Shown one piece after another: positions 54,362-64,000 of a DNA stretch of 64,000 nucleotides. This stretch comes from Phaseolus vulgaris. Its lineage: Eukaryota > Streptophyta > Magnoliopsida > Fabales > Fabaceae. Below the pieces are notes generated by a model that had not been told where the DNA came from, did not search any database, and saw only the letters and a program-made list of their open reading frames with translations. Position 1 is the first letter of the stretch, and each line of letters begins with the position of its first letter. The DNA lies in contig NC_023749.2 of the NCBI RefSeq assembly GCF_000499845.2, positions 31,575,699-31,639,698 on the forward strand, given 5' to 3'. The translations under genes and the position numbers were made by a program.

Positions 54362-54756
54362 TATGGATCTAGTTTAATCTCATGACATTGCAAGAAGCAA
54401 GCATGTGTGGCTTTGTAAACAGCAGAAGCTGAGTACATAATTGAAGGGAGTTATTGTGCACAAACCTTATGGTCAAAAGAACAACTAAGTACTTTGGGGT
54501 AAACTTGAACAATATTTCTTTATTATGTGATAATACCAGTGCTATAAACTTAAAAATAAGCCTATCGTGCTTTCACGCACAAAGCACTGAGATTAAACAT
54601 CATTTTATTAGTGAACATATTTCAAATGACAATTGTGAAATTAAATTCATTGGAACAAAGAAAGAATTAACTGCTTTGTTTACTAAACCACTTGCACGGG
54701 ATAGATTCAATTATCTCATAACTGAATTAGGCATTAACTTAAGTAATATTTCTTAA
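54362..54756 (+). pseudogene. Fragment D: copia RNase H part
   Basis: Reads YGSSLIS, HCKKQACVAL, TAEAEYI, then LLCDNTSAINL and FIGTKKELTALFTKPLARDRF, the usual end of copia RNase H. Stops at the tryptophan of ISW and after VAL break it. It joins 23492 in frame once element C is removed. Confidence 0.85.
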
Positions 54757-54888
54757 TAAAAATTTAATTGGTTAAAATAAATGTCAATTGATTCTTTTTC
54801 ATAATATTTGTTATTATATACTTTATTAGTTGACAGAATATTGTTTTAACTAATTCTATTTTCTTTAAATTTGTGTGACGTGTATTGG

Positions 54889-54926
<38 letters not shown>

Positions 54927-55930
54927 CTGTTTGAAAATGCATGAAGAGTAAAGATTTAAGTGAGCTTTTGTTATTAAAGCTTTAAAGTTGTTGGGATTTG
55001 GTACTAACCAAAATCTTCTTTTGCAGTTTTTTTTCCTTTTTCAAATACTGTCAATCATATAAGTCAAATTGCATTGATTAAAATTTCTCTTTCCCATAAG
55101 AAATTAGTTAAATGTTATAAACACATATTAAATTCTATTTCTTCACATAAATGCTTCTTCCTCATTATAATATCTAGCCTTTTGCACATTACACTATACT
55201 ACCATCTTCTATTCTTCTCTATGTTTGTTTGCAAGCTCTCATGCAAAATTTTAAAAAATATGAAGCCAAATCAATATCTAAAATTTAATGAATAGAGAGA
55301 GAAAAGTACCGATGGAATTTATACTGGTTCACCCACCGCTTGGGCTACTTTCAGTCCCTTTAAGAAATTCTCTTAAGAGACTTTATCAATGCAAGTATTC
55401 GACACCTCTCCAGGTACACAAGTATTCTCCACTTCTTCAGGTATACAAATATTAAACATCTCTCTAGGGAACAAGTATTGAACACCACTCCAGGAAACCA
55501 GTCTTAATATCCCCTTGAGATTAAGACCTCTCAGCAAGTGACAGAAACACTCTCGATAAGATAGCAGATAGTGAAAGCTCACAGGGTAAACTTAACACAG
55601 TAATTCAAGGCTCATTCCCCAAACTATGAGTGCTCTAAAAGGAGATATACAATTTTCTCTTAGAAAGACAATACGTACTAGGAATGCTTTTAAAATCTTT
55701 GCAAGCGTATGAAATCATGTACTTCTATGTGTGTCTTCTTGATAGTCAAAGTCTGTATATAGTCTTCATTATTTACCATTGAAGCTTTGAATCTTCTTTT
55801 CGTTCATAGATTCGTTAGATGGTGGATATGGAAATCCTTGATACTGATTAATTCTTTTGCGTCTTGGACATTGAATGAAATTGATTTGTTTCGTGTTTTA
55901 GTTCCAATGTGAATGTTAAATTGTTAACAT
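54757..55930. other. AT-rich region with (TA)n microsatellite and LTR-like pieces
   Basis: 54893-54923 is a (TA)n run. From about 55319, TTTATACTGGTTCACCC and the following words resemble the LTR of element H (near 58016), in the same + orientation, so they belong to a different, - strand copia LTR remnant. No coding frame is convincing. The 3' LTR of D was not found. Confidence 0.4.
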
Positions 55931-56190
55931 TGTAATCTGATGGAGGACCATCCATTAAAACTCATATAGGACCTCTCACACGTGCCGTGGATAGACGAAT
56001 AGAGAAGGGTGAGACCATTCAAAAGACTCTCCTCACAAGCACAGTAAAATATTAAAATCTTCTAGTGATAAAATCCAAACCCACAAGGAGATGACCAAGG
56101 ACTCACATTACCATCCATACTATGAGAAGTCTTCTCAACTTTCAAGAAAGACCCCACCAAAAATCTAGCAGACCTCACCAAAGGGAGAAA
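55931..56190 (+). pseudogene. Gypsy pol 3' end remnant
   Basis: Reads IGPLTRAVDRRIEKGETIQ, similar to the C-terminal end of some gypsy integrases (GPLTRA-type). Stops follow. It ends in the purine-rich AAAGGGAGAAA right before the LTR-like start at 56191. A weak assignment based on motif and position. Confidence 0.4.
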
Positions 56191-57490
56191 TGGGCAAAGA
56201 CCTAAACATCAATTGTTCTTCCTTTTGGTGTTCTTAAGAATAAAACAAGTTGTAAATAAATTGGGTTCACTTGAGGGGTCCAAATAGCAAGATAGGCTAG
56301 AATAAGGTTCTTTTAGCATAATAGGGGATGTAGTTATCATTTTATCTTGTTTCTAGCCCTTTATGAAGGAAATTTGATTTAGTTTCTAGAGGGACAAGCC
56401 TAGGGTGCGATTTTGACTTAGTCAAACCCTAAACGCAATCCCTCTCCCTATTACAATCATGCCATTACTCTTCTTATTTTCCAAGGCACCATCATCTATA
56501 AATAGGGTGCCTTACTCCTTGTATTTTAAACTTGAAATTTATAGAAGAAAAAAAACTCTGCACAAATTGTGTGAGGTGTTTGTGAGGCTCGTGTCCTCTT
56601 ATCAATTGGGTCTTATCTTGATTGAGTTGAGAGCTCTCAGGTGGCGGTCTTCTACACTTATCTTGGAGGAAACCACCCTCCAAGTGGCGTGTCCCTTCTC
56701 TTCCACTACCATAAGCATTCTTTCCTTCATCTCTTTTCCCATTGTTTTCCTTTCTGCCAATTTACTCTTTGGTTTATGTTCTTGTGTTAGTTGGATCACA
56801 AGAAGATTTAGCTCAAGCTAGAGGATTTAGCTCAAGCTAAAACTGTCTAGAGTTTATTAAAGGTGCAGTATTGATCTAGCTCAGGCTAGAATCGCAAGCT
56901 CAAGCTAAAAATGCACCGAAAGATCTAGCTTAAGCTAAAACGGGCTAGCTTGAGCTAAAGTTGATTATATAAATTTTGAAACACAACTCAAAACCAGCGG
57001 TGGAAAAAGATTGAGCTTTTATAGAGAGAGACTAGTGAGAGAAAGAGAAGAAACCTTTGTTCTTAGGAGAAGAACTTGCTCATATCAGTCCTTCTTATGC
57101 AATCCAGATCAAGAATGAAGATTGGAGGAGTTGTCATGAGTGGCTAAGTTCTTTCTAACTTGGGATTGAATGTAATTTACCTTGATCAAATGTATTCTTG
57201 GTGATATATATATATAATTCTCTTTTCTACTTGTTCTTGGTATTTTCGTTTTATGCTTATTGCTTGATTCTGTCTGATCAATAGAGTCTTGATTTTGATC
57301 CTTAAATTTAACTGGAAAGTACCTTTAAGGATCTGAAATAAACGAAAATACTTGATAACTTGTAATGCTAGGAATAGATTCCAGGTTATTGATTGCATTA
57401 TAATTCTGTTCCTAAAGCTGGATGATTTGTTAAATATCTGAGGAATCGGTGTTTCAGAAATTATCTTATGAATTTCATCTGTGAGGAATC
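56191..57490 (+). repeat. Gypsy LTR related to G and the solo LTR, interrupted by element H
   Basis: Starts TGGGCAAAGACC after the purine tract. A TATAAATA box at 56497-56504, CTTATCTTGGAGGAAACC and CAAGTGGCGTG words match the solo LTR and G. From about 56810 to 56960 the word AGCTCAAGCTA is repeated several times. The sequence continues to 57490, where element H starts. Flank GAATC could be half of H's target duplication. Confidence 0.6.
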
Positions 57491-59209
57491 TGTTGGGTCT
57501 ATTAGTGTCTAAGTTCAAGAGGGAAGGGGTGAATTGAGCTTATAAAATTTTCGCAAGAACACACAATTTTTCAGTATTCCAGAGGCAAAAAGAACAAATT
57601 GTTTTTACTTGAAACAGATTGATTCTTCAGAGCAGTCTTGGCACAATTTGAATTTTGTTCAATGTAAAATTGTGATCAACAGAGAATTATCACAGAACCA
57701 GATCAGCTTAATATTGTGAGGATGAAGGATACAGCTATGCTTAGAAATCAACCAAAAAATTTCACAACACAAGATTTCAAGAAGTATGATCCTTTCTCAG
57801 GTTTTAATGAATGGTCAGTTTGTTCACAATTCACTTAAGCCATTATATGCAGCAACCTTGTTTATGATCAGAAAACTTTAACAAAACAGAAAGAACAGTT
57901 TTCACTTAACCCAGAATTAACAGATTCAATTTAAAAAGAACAGATTTAGTTCTTGACAGAATTAAGCAAAAAACCAGAAAAGAGTGCAGGGATGAGGATA
58001 CAAGATACACACGTTTTTATACTGGTTCACTCATACAGAGCTACATCCAGTCTCACCTTACCCCAAGGTGGAATTCACTAAAAACAGTACCAATCACTTA
58101 CAAAACCAGCAGTTCTTGAACACTACAAGAACAACACACACAATGCTGAAAAACCCTATTTCAGCACACCTTGCACTCCAAGAAACCCTATCAAGGAGTG
58201 ACTAACACTTACACCTTTACACAACAGAATAAAGGAAAGATTACACCTGAAAAGAAGATGCAAGAACTCAAAACCAGTAGTTCAATTTGCTGCAGAACTG
58301 CACCAACACCTTCACCAAGATCAAAGGTTTCCTAGAACAAGAACACTTGAAAATCTCTTTGGAAAACCTTTCAAAAACTCTTTCAATCCTTCTTCTCACA
58401 TGGAAATTGTTTGATCTCTGTCAAAAGCGTAATTCCTCAGCCCTTATTCATGTGAGAGAGACTTTTCTTTATATAGAAAACAGTCTCTAACTTCTTTTCA
58501 AAAAACAGTTGAAAAGCAGTTAAGAAAACAACAGATTCATTTTTGAACTTAACAGATTTATTTTGTGAAAACTGCCAACTCAGCTAACTGAAATAACTGT
58601 CTGAGTTGTACCTTTGGTGCCCTAACTAACTTGTGAAAAACCTTTCAGCAGACCAAAGAATAAATCTGTTCTTTCACAGTAAAACAGATTAAAGTATAAC
58701 AAACAGGCCAGCTCAGCTTAACTGAAATAACGAACTGAGCTTTCCCTTGGTGCCTTAACAGAAATTTAGAAAAGCCTTTTAACAGAGAAGAAATAAACAG
58801 ATTCTTTCTCCATAAAACAGATTTATTTGTGTACTGTTTTAAAACTTTTAAGAGCACTTTCAAAAGCTTCTCTGAGCAGACGGCGATCGTAGATGGCAAT
58901 GCTCCACATGATCGCCGGTCGGTGGTCAGCATAGCTACTTGAAAAAGCGGTGCATGATCGCCGGTCGGTGGTCAGCATAGAACACTTTCAAAAGCTTTTC
59001 AAAAAACCATTTAACCACATCATGTGCTTGATCTAGACTTGGTTAGGCATCTAGGATAGGTTATACAGCAAAAGGCAATCATACACACTTACAAGCCTAA
59101 TTACAAATGAACCTAAAAACCTATTACAATCTTCAAAGCACTCAAGCCATTTTCTTCATCAAACACACATCAAGCCTTGGTAGGGAAGAAGCTACCTCCA
59201 GCTTCAACA
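57491..59209 (-). repeat. Element H 3' LTR
   Basis: Reverse strand starts TGTTGAAGCTGG right after ACAAGGGGAGAT and ends CTAATAGACCCAACA, 1719 bases, with TGTTG/CAACA ends. A perfect 28-base direct repeat lies at 58907-58934 and 58953-58980. A TATATAAA box is at 58468-58475. No second LTR in the window to compare. Confidence 0.8.
58468..58475 (-). promoter_or_regulatory. TATA box in element H LTR
   Basis: Reverse strand CTATATAAAGAAAAG, in the middle of the LTR, as expected for the start of R. Confidence 0.6.
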
Positions 59210-59226
59210 ATCTCCCCTTGTTTGAT
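59210..59226 (-). promoter_or_regulatory. Polypurine tract, element H
   Basis: Reverse strand ATCAAACAAGGGGAGAT directly before the LTR start. The spacer 59227-59726 also holds a second purine run (AAAGGGGGAGAAG, near 59447-59459). No gene is seen in the spacer. Confidence 0.7.
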
Positions 59227-59726
59227 GGAGACAAATTCCCTTTGCTTTGCACAGCTTTGAAGAGAGATCATGACCAAATCTGTACAAAACTATATACAAA
59301 GAAAACAGGTGTTAAAGCAGAACAAACAGATTTAGAAATGATATACCTGCAGATTTAACATCGGAATCATATCAGCAACCACTGTGAATATCATCTGCAG
59401 AACCTGTACCAGGCTATTCTTAGGCTGTTATGTACTAGGCTATTCTTCTCCCCCTTTGGATTCATCAAACAGAATGGGAGCATAAAATACCACAGAAAAA
59501 ATAATAGCCATACATAACAGTTCAAATAAAACCAATAAACCATAGAGGTTCATTACAAACCACAAAACAACTAAAAGATTAATTTCAAATTGTTCATATA
59601 AAAGATAAAGACTTAGAAATAGGATCACTTGTTGTTGTAATAGAGCTCAGCTAGCTGCACTTGAACTCCTTCAAGTTGATCATCCAAGTGTTGAAACCTG
59701 GCGTAAGTCATCTCATGGTGTGCTTT

Positions 59727-60809
59727 CTACTCTTCTGTGAGTGTGTCCAGCCTGCTTAGCACCTGTCTTTCAAACATAGACAGAGGTTCACCTCTGTACT
59801 CAGGTGCCTCATATGCAACTATTGCATTTTGACTAGTGGCAGCAACATCTTCATGTTCAGCAGAATGTACTGGTGATTCGTCCATGTGTTGCACTCCATC
59901 AGCATTTTCTTCTTCTTCATTTCCTTGAGGAGCAGCTTCTTGCTCAGCCCTTTGTCCAGCATTTCTTCTAAAAACCCAACCATCTTCGTCTTTATAGAAT
60001 CCCATTTTCATGAGTGTGGAGTTATCTATTTCACTTGCAGCCTTAATAGAGTCATTCCTTTCATTGGTAGTGTCCACTTTAAAGTGATCAATTAGTTTTG
60101 ACACAAATATTGCATAGGGAAGACGATAATCAGGTAGTCTTGCAGATTTCAGCATATGTTCAACCATAGTACTTACCCAATTTACCTTAAGCTGGTTCAT
60201 GATGCAATACAGCAGTATCAAGTCTTCCTCATGAAGTACAGCATGATTACTTCCTCTAGGTGTAAGCTGCCAAGCAATTATATGAGCTAAGAGTCTAGGA
60301 ATTAGAGTTAGGCTACCTGCATGATACCTAGCTACTGGTTCAGTGGGATTCCTCACACAGCTTCTATAAAATTGCAATTTGTTGAATCCTTGAATTCCAG
60401 CAGTGTTTCCTTTGCTCACTTTCAGTCCTGAATATTTGATTCCACCCACATTGCTCCAGATTTCCCTAGTGATCTTCAACTTCACTCCTTTTACATGGGA
60501 AACCAGATTTTTACCCTCTTGTTCAAGGTTGCAGTAAAACACCTTCACAAGGTCTGGATAAACATTTCCATTCATCTCCAGAAATCCTTTCAGCTTTTGA
60601 TGCTTGAGCAAGTCTTTGGCTTCTATCAGATTCTCCTCTCTCAGCCATGAGAACTCAAGCAGCTTGGGTACATTGATTTGCTTCCTGCCAGTCTCATGTA
60701 TGAACCTTGTCATTGCCTCTGAATCTCCAGCAAACCAGTTTTCCAGGATACCTTGGCTGCTTTGAGATTGCTCCTTGGATTTCTTCTTTCTATGTGAGGA
60801 GGATGCCAT
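59727..60809 (-). CDS. Element H post-pol ORF, envelope-like position, 'putative plant transposon protein'-like
   Basis: A 360-residue frame on the pol strand, starting MASSSHRKKKSKEQSQSS at 60809. The central part (VYPDLVKVFYCNLE, LVSHVKGVKLKITREIW) resembles a domain annotated in plants as putative plant transposon protein (PF20167), by eye. No signal peptide or membrane segment is visible. The C-terminus is acidic (EEEENADG). Sireviruses often carry an ORF here that has been called envelope-like. It could as well be a captured plant repeat ORF. TGATGCAG at 60828 could be a splice acceptor for a subgenomic mRNA. The frame is intact although pol is broken. Confidence 0.7.
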   Translation of the reverse strand: MASSSHRKKKSKEQSQSSQGILENWFAGDSEAMTRFIHETGRKQINVPKLLEFSWLREENLIEAKDLLKHQKLKGFLEMNGNVYPDLVKVFYCNLEQEGKNLVSHVKGVKLKITREIWSNVGGIKYSGLKVSKGNTAGIQGFNKLQFYRSCVRNPTEPVARYHAGSLTLIPRLLAHIIAWQLTPRGSNHAVLHEEDLILLYCIMNQLKVNWVSTMVEHMLKSARLPDYRLPYAIFVSKLIDHFKVDTTNERNDSIKAASEIDNSTLMKMGFYKDEDGWVFRRNAGQRAEQEAAPQGNEEEENADGVQHMDESPVHSAEHEDVAATSQNAIVAYEAPEYRGEPLSMFERQVLSRLDTLTEE

Positions 60810-61372
60810 GCTTAATCTGTTCTTCCCTGCATCAACACATTACCATACAATTCTAGAAGACAGACATTACAGATTATTATTCAAAAGCAGAAACAAAACC
60901 TGTGGTGAAGCAATGTGCACCTGGACAGCTTATAGTGCAAGTGAGATGGTGTGAGAGACGAGCTAAATTGTGCTAGGTTTATATAGAATTATTAAACCAA
61001 AATTGAAAAGCACAAATTTTAATTCAGGGCAATGTAATCAGATTTTGGAAATAATGAATTTTGAAGAAAAATCAAATCCCACAGATATGCTACAGATTTT
61101 ATTCCAATGGTGCAGCAGGTTCAGGTGTGGATTCACGTAAGAATATCTTGGAACCTGATTTTGGTACATCAAATCTGTTGCATCTACACAAAATCCAATT
61201 AGTTAGGATACCCACACACTAATTTGCATGGATCTGCTGGTCAATAACCGTAAAAGTAGTCAATAATAAAGTGAGAGAGAGAAAAATAAATCTTTCTCTT
61301 TCCTAGTCACAGCTGTGATTTCTGAAACATGGAACGAAACATGTTAAAACATAAAACAACAGACTGAAATTT
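60810..61372. other. Spacer between element H pol and post-pol ORF
   Basis: No gene, RNA or clear repeat. The strand with pol is AT-rich and would be the leader of the post-pol ORF. Confidence 0.5.
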
Positions 61373-64000
61373 TCACTGCAGAGGACAATTCAAGCTAATA
61401 ATACCCAATTCATTTAAAAGAAAGTGAAACCTGTCTTTAGCAAGTGGTTTAGTGAATAGATCAGCTAATTGAAATTCAGTACCAATGAATTGTATATCAC
61501 ATGTTCCATTAGCTATATGTTCTCTTAGAAAGTGATGTCTAATTTCAATGTGCTTAGTTCTTGAGTGCATGACAGGATTCTTAGACAGATTTATGGCACT
61601 TGTATTATCACAATTTATAGGTATGTTATTTAACAGAATACCAAAATCACTTAGCTGCTGCCTTAGCCATAAGGTTTGAGCACAACAACTTCCAGCAGCT
61701 ATGTATTCTGCTTCTGCTGTGGAGAGAGCAACACAAGCTTGCTTCTTGCAATGCCAAGAGATTAGACTTGATCCAAGCATGTGACAAGTCCCACTTGTGC
61801 TCTTCCTATCAACTTTGCAACAACAAACATAATGTCAGGCCTGCTGGCAGTTAGATATAATAGGGAACCAATTAAACCCCTATACTTCGTTTGATCCACT
61901 GATTTTCCTGCAGAATCTTGATCCAACTGACAACTTGTTGAAATAGGAGTGCTGATTGCTTTGCATTGATTCATATCAAACTTCTTGAGCAGTTCCTTGC
62001 AGTATTTTTCTTGACTTATGAAAATTCCATCCTTGAGTTGCTTAACTTGTAATCCAAGGAAGAAATTCATTTCTCCTAACATTGACATCTCAAACTCACT
62101 TTTCATGGTTTTCACAAAGTCTTCACACATCTCTTCATTTGTGGATCCAAAGATAATATCATCTACATAGACTTACACAAGTATGACATCTTCACTTTTC
62201 TTCTTTAGAAAGAGAGTTTTATCTGAATTGCCACGGCTATAACCTTGAGACAGCAGAAATTCACTTAGCCTTTCATACCATTGCCTAGGTGCTTGCTTTA
62301 ATCCATATAAGGCTTTCTTAAGCATGAACACATGTTCTGGATTTTTGTGATCTTCAAACCCTGGAGGCTGAGATACAAACACCTCTTCATTGATGTAGCC
62401 ATTTAGAAATGCACTCTTGACATCCATTTGAAACAGCTTGAAGCCTTGTATGCTGGAAAATGCTAGAAGAAGTCTGACAGCTTCAAGACGTGCTACTGGT
62501 GCATAGGTTTCACCAAAATCAATACCTTCTTCTTGGTTATACCCTTTAGCAACCAGTCTTGCTTTATTTCTAGTGATAGCTCCATGTTCATCCATCTTGT
62601 TCCTGTACACCCACTTGGTTCCTATGATGTTCATCTCATGCTTCCTTGGAACCAAGGTCCACACTTCATTGTATTCAAACTGGTTCAGCTCTTCCTGCAT
62701 TGCTGTTATCCAATTGCTATCTTGCAGTGCTTCTTCCAGGCTTTTAGGTTCAATCTGTGACACAAAAGCTACTGTTCTGCAGAAGTTATTGAGTGAATTT
62801 CTTGTTGAGACTCCTTTGTCAATTTTACCAATTACATTGTCAAGAGTGAGATCCCTTGGAGTCTTCCATTCTTTAGGCAGTCCTGCATTCACAGTAGATT
62901 CTTTGACAGAATTTGGATTAGTAGCATCAAGCTCACTAGATTGATTCTGTTGCATAATTGTTCTTAAATCATCCATACCAGGTTCATCCATAACAGATTT
63001 GGGCACAAAAAAATCTGTTTCATCAAACACAACATGTATAGATTCTTCAACAGCAAGCAATCTTTTGTTATATACTCTATAAGCATGACCATTTATTGCA
63101 TAACCAATATGTATTCCTTCATCTGATTTAGGATCAAACTTCCCCAAATTATCTTTACCATTATTTAAAACAAAGCATTTGCAGCCAAACACCCTAAGAT
63201 GACTAATACTAGGCTTCCTACCTTTATACAATTCATAGGGAGTTTTCTTAAGAAATGGTCTAATCAATGTTCTGTTAAGCACATAAGAAGCAGTATATAC
63301 AGCATCAGCCCAAAAATATTTAGGTAAACCAGATTCATTTAGCATAGTCCTAGCTAACTCTTCTAGTGATCTATTCTTTCTTTCAACAACACCATTTTGT
63401 TGGGGTGTCCTAGGAGCAGAATAACTATGTATGATCCCATGTTTTTCACAATATTTATCAAACTTTGCATTTTGAAATTCTCCCCCATGATCACTACGAA
63501 TCTGTTTTATCCTATTTTCATTCTCATTATGCAGAACCTTAGCAAGTTTCTTAAAGGCTTTATATGCATAATTTTTAGAAACAAGAAACAAAGTCTATGT
63601 ATATCTTGAAAAGTCATCAACAATCACCAAAGCATAGTAATTTCCAGCTAAGCTAGCAGTCCTAGATGGTCCAAACAAGTCCATATGCAACACATCCAAA
63701 GCTTTATTTGAAGAAACCATATCTTTTGATTTAAAAGAAGTTTTAATCTGTTTTCCCTTTACACAGGCATCACACAATCTGTTATTTTGAAACTTTATGT
63801 TTGGTAAACCAGAAACAAGTTCCTTAGATTTTAGCTTATTCAAGTGATTTGTGTGAATGTGAGCTAGTCTCCTATGCCACAACCATGACTCATCATTTTT
63901 AGATAGCAAACAGTCATTTTCAGAACAACTCTTTATAATGTCTAGGAGATAAATGTTGTTTACCCTTTTTCCAGTGAACAACACCTTACCAGAATTTTCA
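61373..64000 (-). pseudogene. Element H copia integrase-RT-RNase H polyprotein, interrupted
   Basis: From the window edge: GAG-pre-integrase zinc region (WLWHRRLAHIHTNHL...CDACVKGK), integrase (DLFGPSRTAS, SDHGGEFQNAKF, SAPRTPQQNGVVERKN), RT (WVYRNKMDEHG, DVKSAFLNGYINEEVFVSQPPGFE, VYVDDIIFG) and RNase H (TAEAEYIAAGSCCAQ, FTKPLAKDRF). Breaks: TAG at 63592-63594 for the tryptophan after FSRYT, TAA near 62170-62172 before VYVDD, and near 61810-61820 a deletion of part of the RT-RNase H link with a frame change (RPDIMFVV jumps to DRKSTSGTCH). Homologous to fragment D. Confidence 0.9.

Larger units (their letters stand above)
22800..54756 (+). mobile_element. Fragment D: Sirevirus-like copia pol remnant split by element C
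   Basis: The left part (22800-23492) and right part (54362-54756) form one copia RT-RNase H stretch. The codons flow across the join when element C and one ATGTA copy are removed. LTRs and the 5' half are not seen. It is the outermost layer of the nest and is the oldest part of it. Confidence 0.85.
57491..64000 (-). mobile_element. Element H: Sirevirus-like Ty1/copia element, 5' part outside window
   Basis: On the - strand: integrase, RT and RNase H (64000-61373), a spacer, an extra ORF (60809-59727), polypurine tract and 3' LTR (59209-57491). An ORF after pol at this place is a known Sirevirus trait. Gag and the 5' LTR lie beyond the right edge. Stops and a deletion in pol make it defective. 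Confidence 0.88.

Noticed and set aside
54893..54923. (TA)n run as a functional element
   Set aside because: Simple microsatellite in AT-rich sequence, with no flanking structure.
59440..59628. Hydrophobic 62-residue frame that could be a membrane segment of an envelope protein
   Set aside because: It is separated from the post-pol ORF by stops, has AT-rich composition and no partner in fragment D.

Overview
This is plant repeat DNA, almost certainly heterochromatin built from nested LTR retrotransposons. I found no convincing host gene, rRNA, tRNA or CRISPR. The signs of a plant are Ty3/gypsy Tat-lineage polyproteins with a second, plant-type RNase H, Sirevirus-like Ty1/copia polyproteins, GT-AG introns and TATA boxes inside LTRs. 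Repeated ACCGATTGTT motifs and the element types suggest a legume, perhaps Phaseoleae. That is an inference, not a proof.

Layout. Element A (Tat, + strand, left end outside the window) covers 1-9499. It sits in the LTR of element G (9505-about 13440, - strand), a gypsy derivative that keeps gag and protease but has lost RT to integrase. Element F (about 13441-19528, - strand) is an old Tat copy with several stop codons. Next come a copia-like LTR fragment (19529-about 20360) and a solo LTR with a perfect GGTAT duplication (20483-21536). The region 22800-54756 is a four-layer nest. Copia fragment D was split by Tat element C (target duplication ATGTA). C was split by Tat element B (CCCTT), and B was split by Tat element E on the - strand (about CGGC). 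To the right lie an AT-rich stretch, a gypsy 3' end and LTR (55931-57490), and a Sirevirus-like copia element H (57491 to the window end, - strand) inserted into that LTR.

How the genes work together. Each complete Tat element has LTR, primer-binding site, gag, protease, RT, RNase H, a second RNase H and integrase on one strand. After pol comes a conserved hairpin/T-run/AATAAA block. In A, C and E an array of short inverted-repeat units follows. Then a separate gene lies on the opposite strand, reading out of the 3' LTR end toward pol. This antisense gene has a 5'-UTR intron and a phase-1 coding intron at the same place in the copies from A, E and B. It encodes a PF04195-like domain followed by a proline-rich and coiled-coil tail. 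Element B carries two such antisense genes in tandem. This antisense, spliced gene system is the most interesting feature of the window.

State of the copies. B and E look youngest because their paired LTRs are nearly identical. Every copy carries at least one disabling lesion: stop codons, small deletions at microhomologies or frameshifts.
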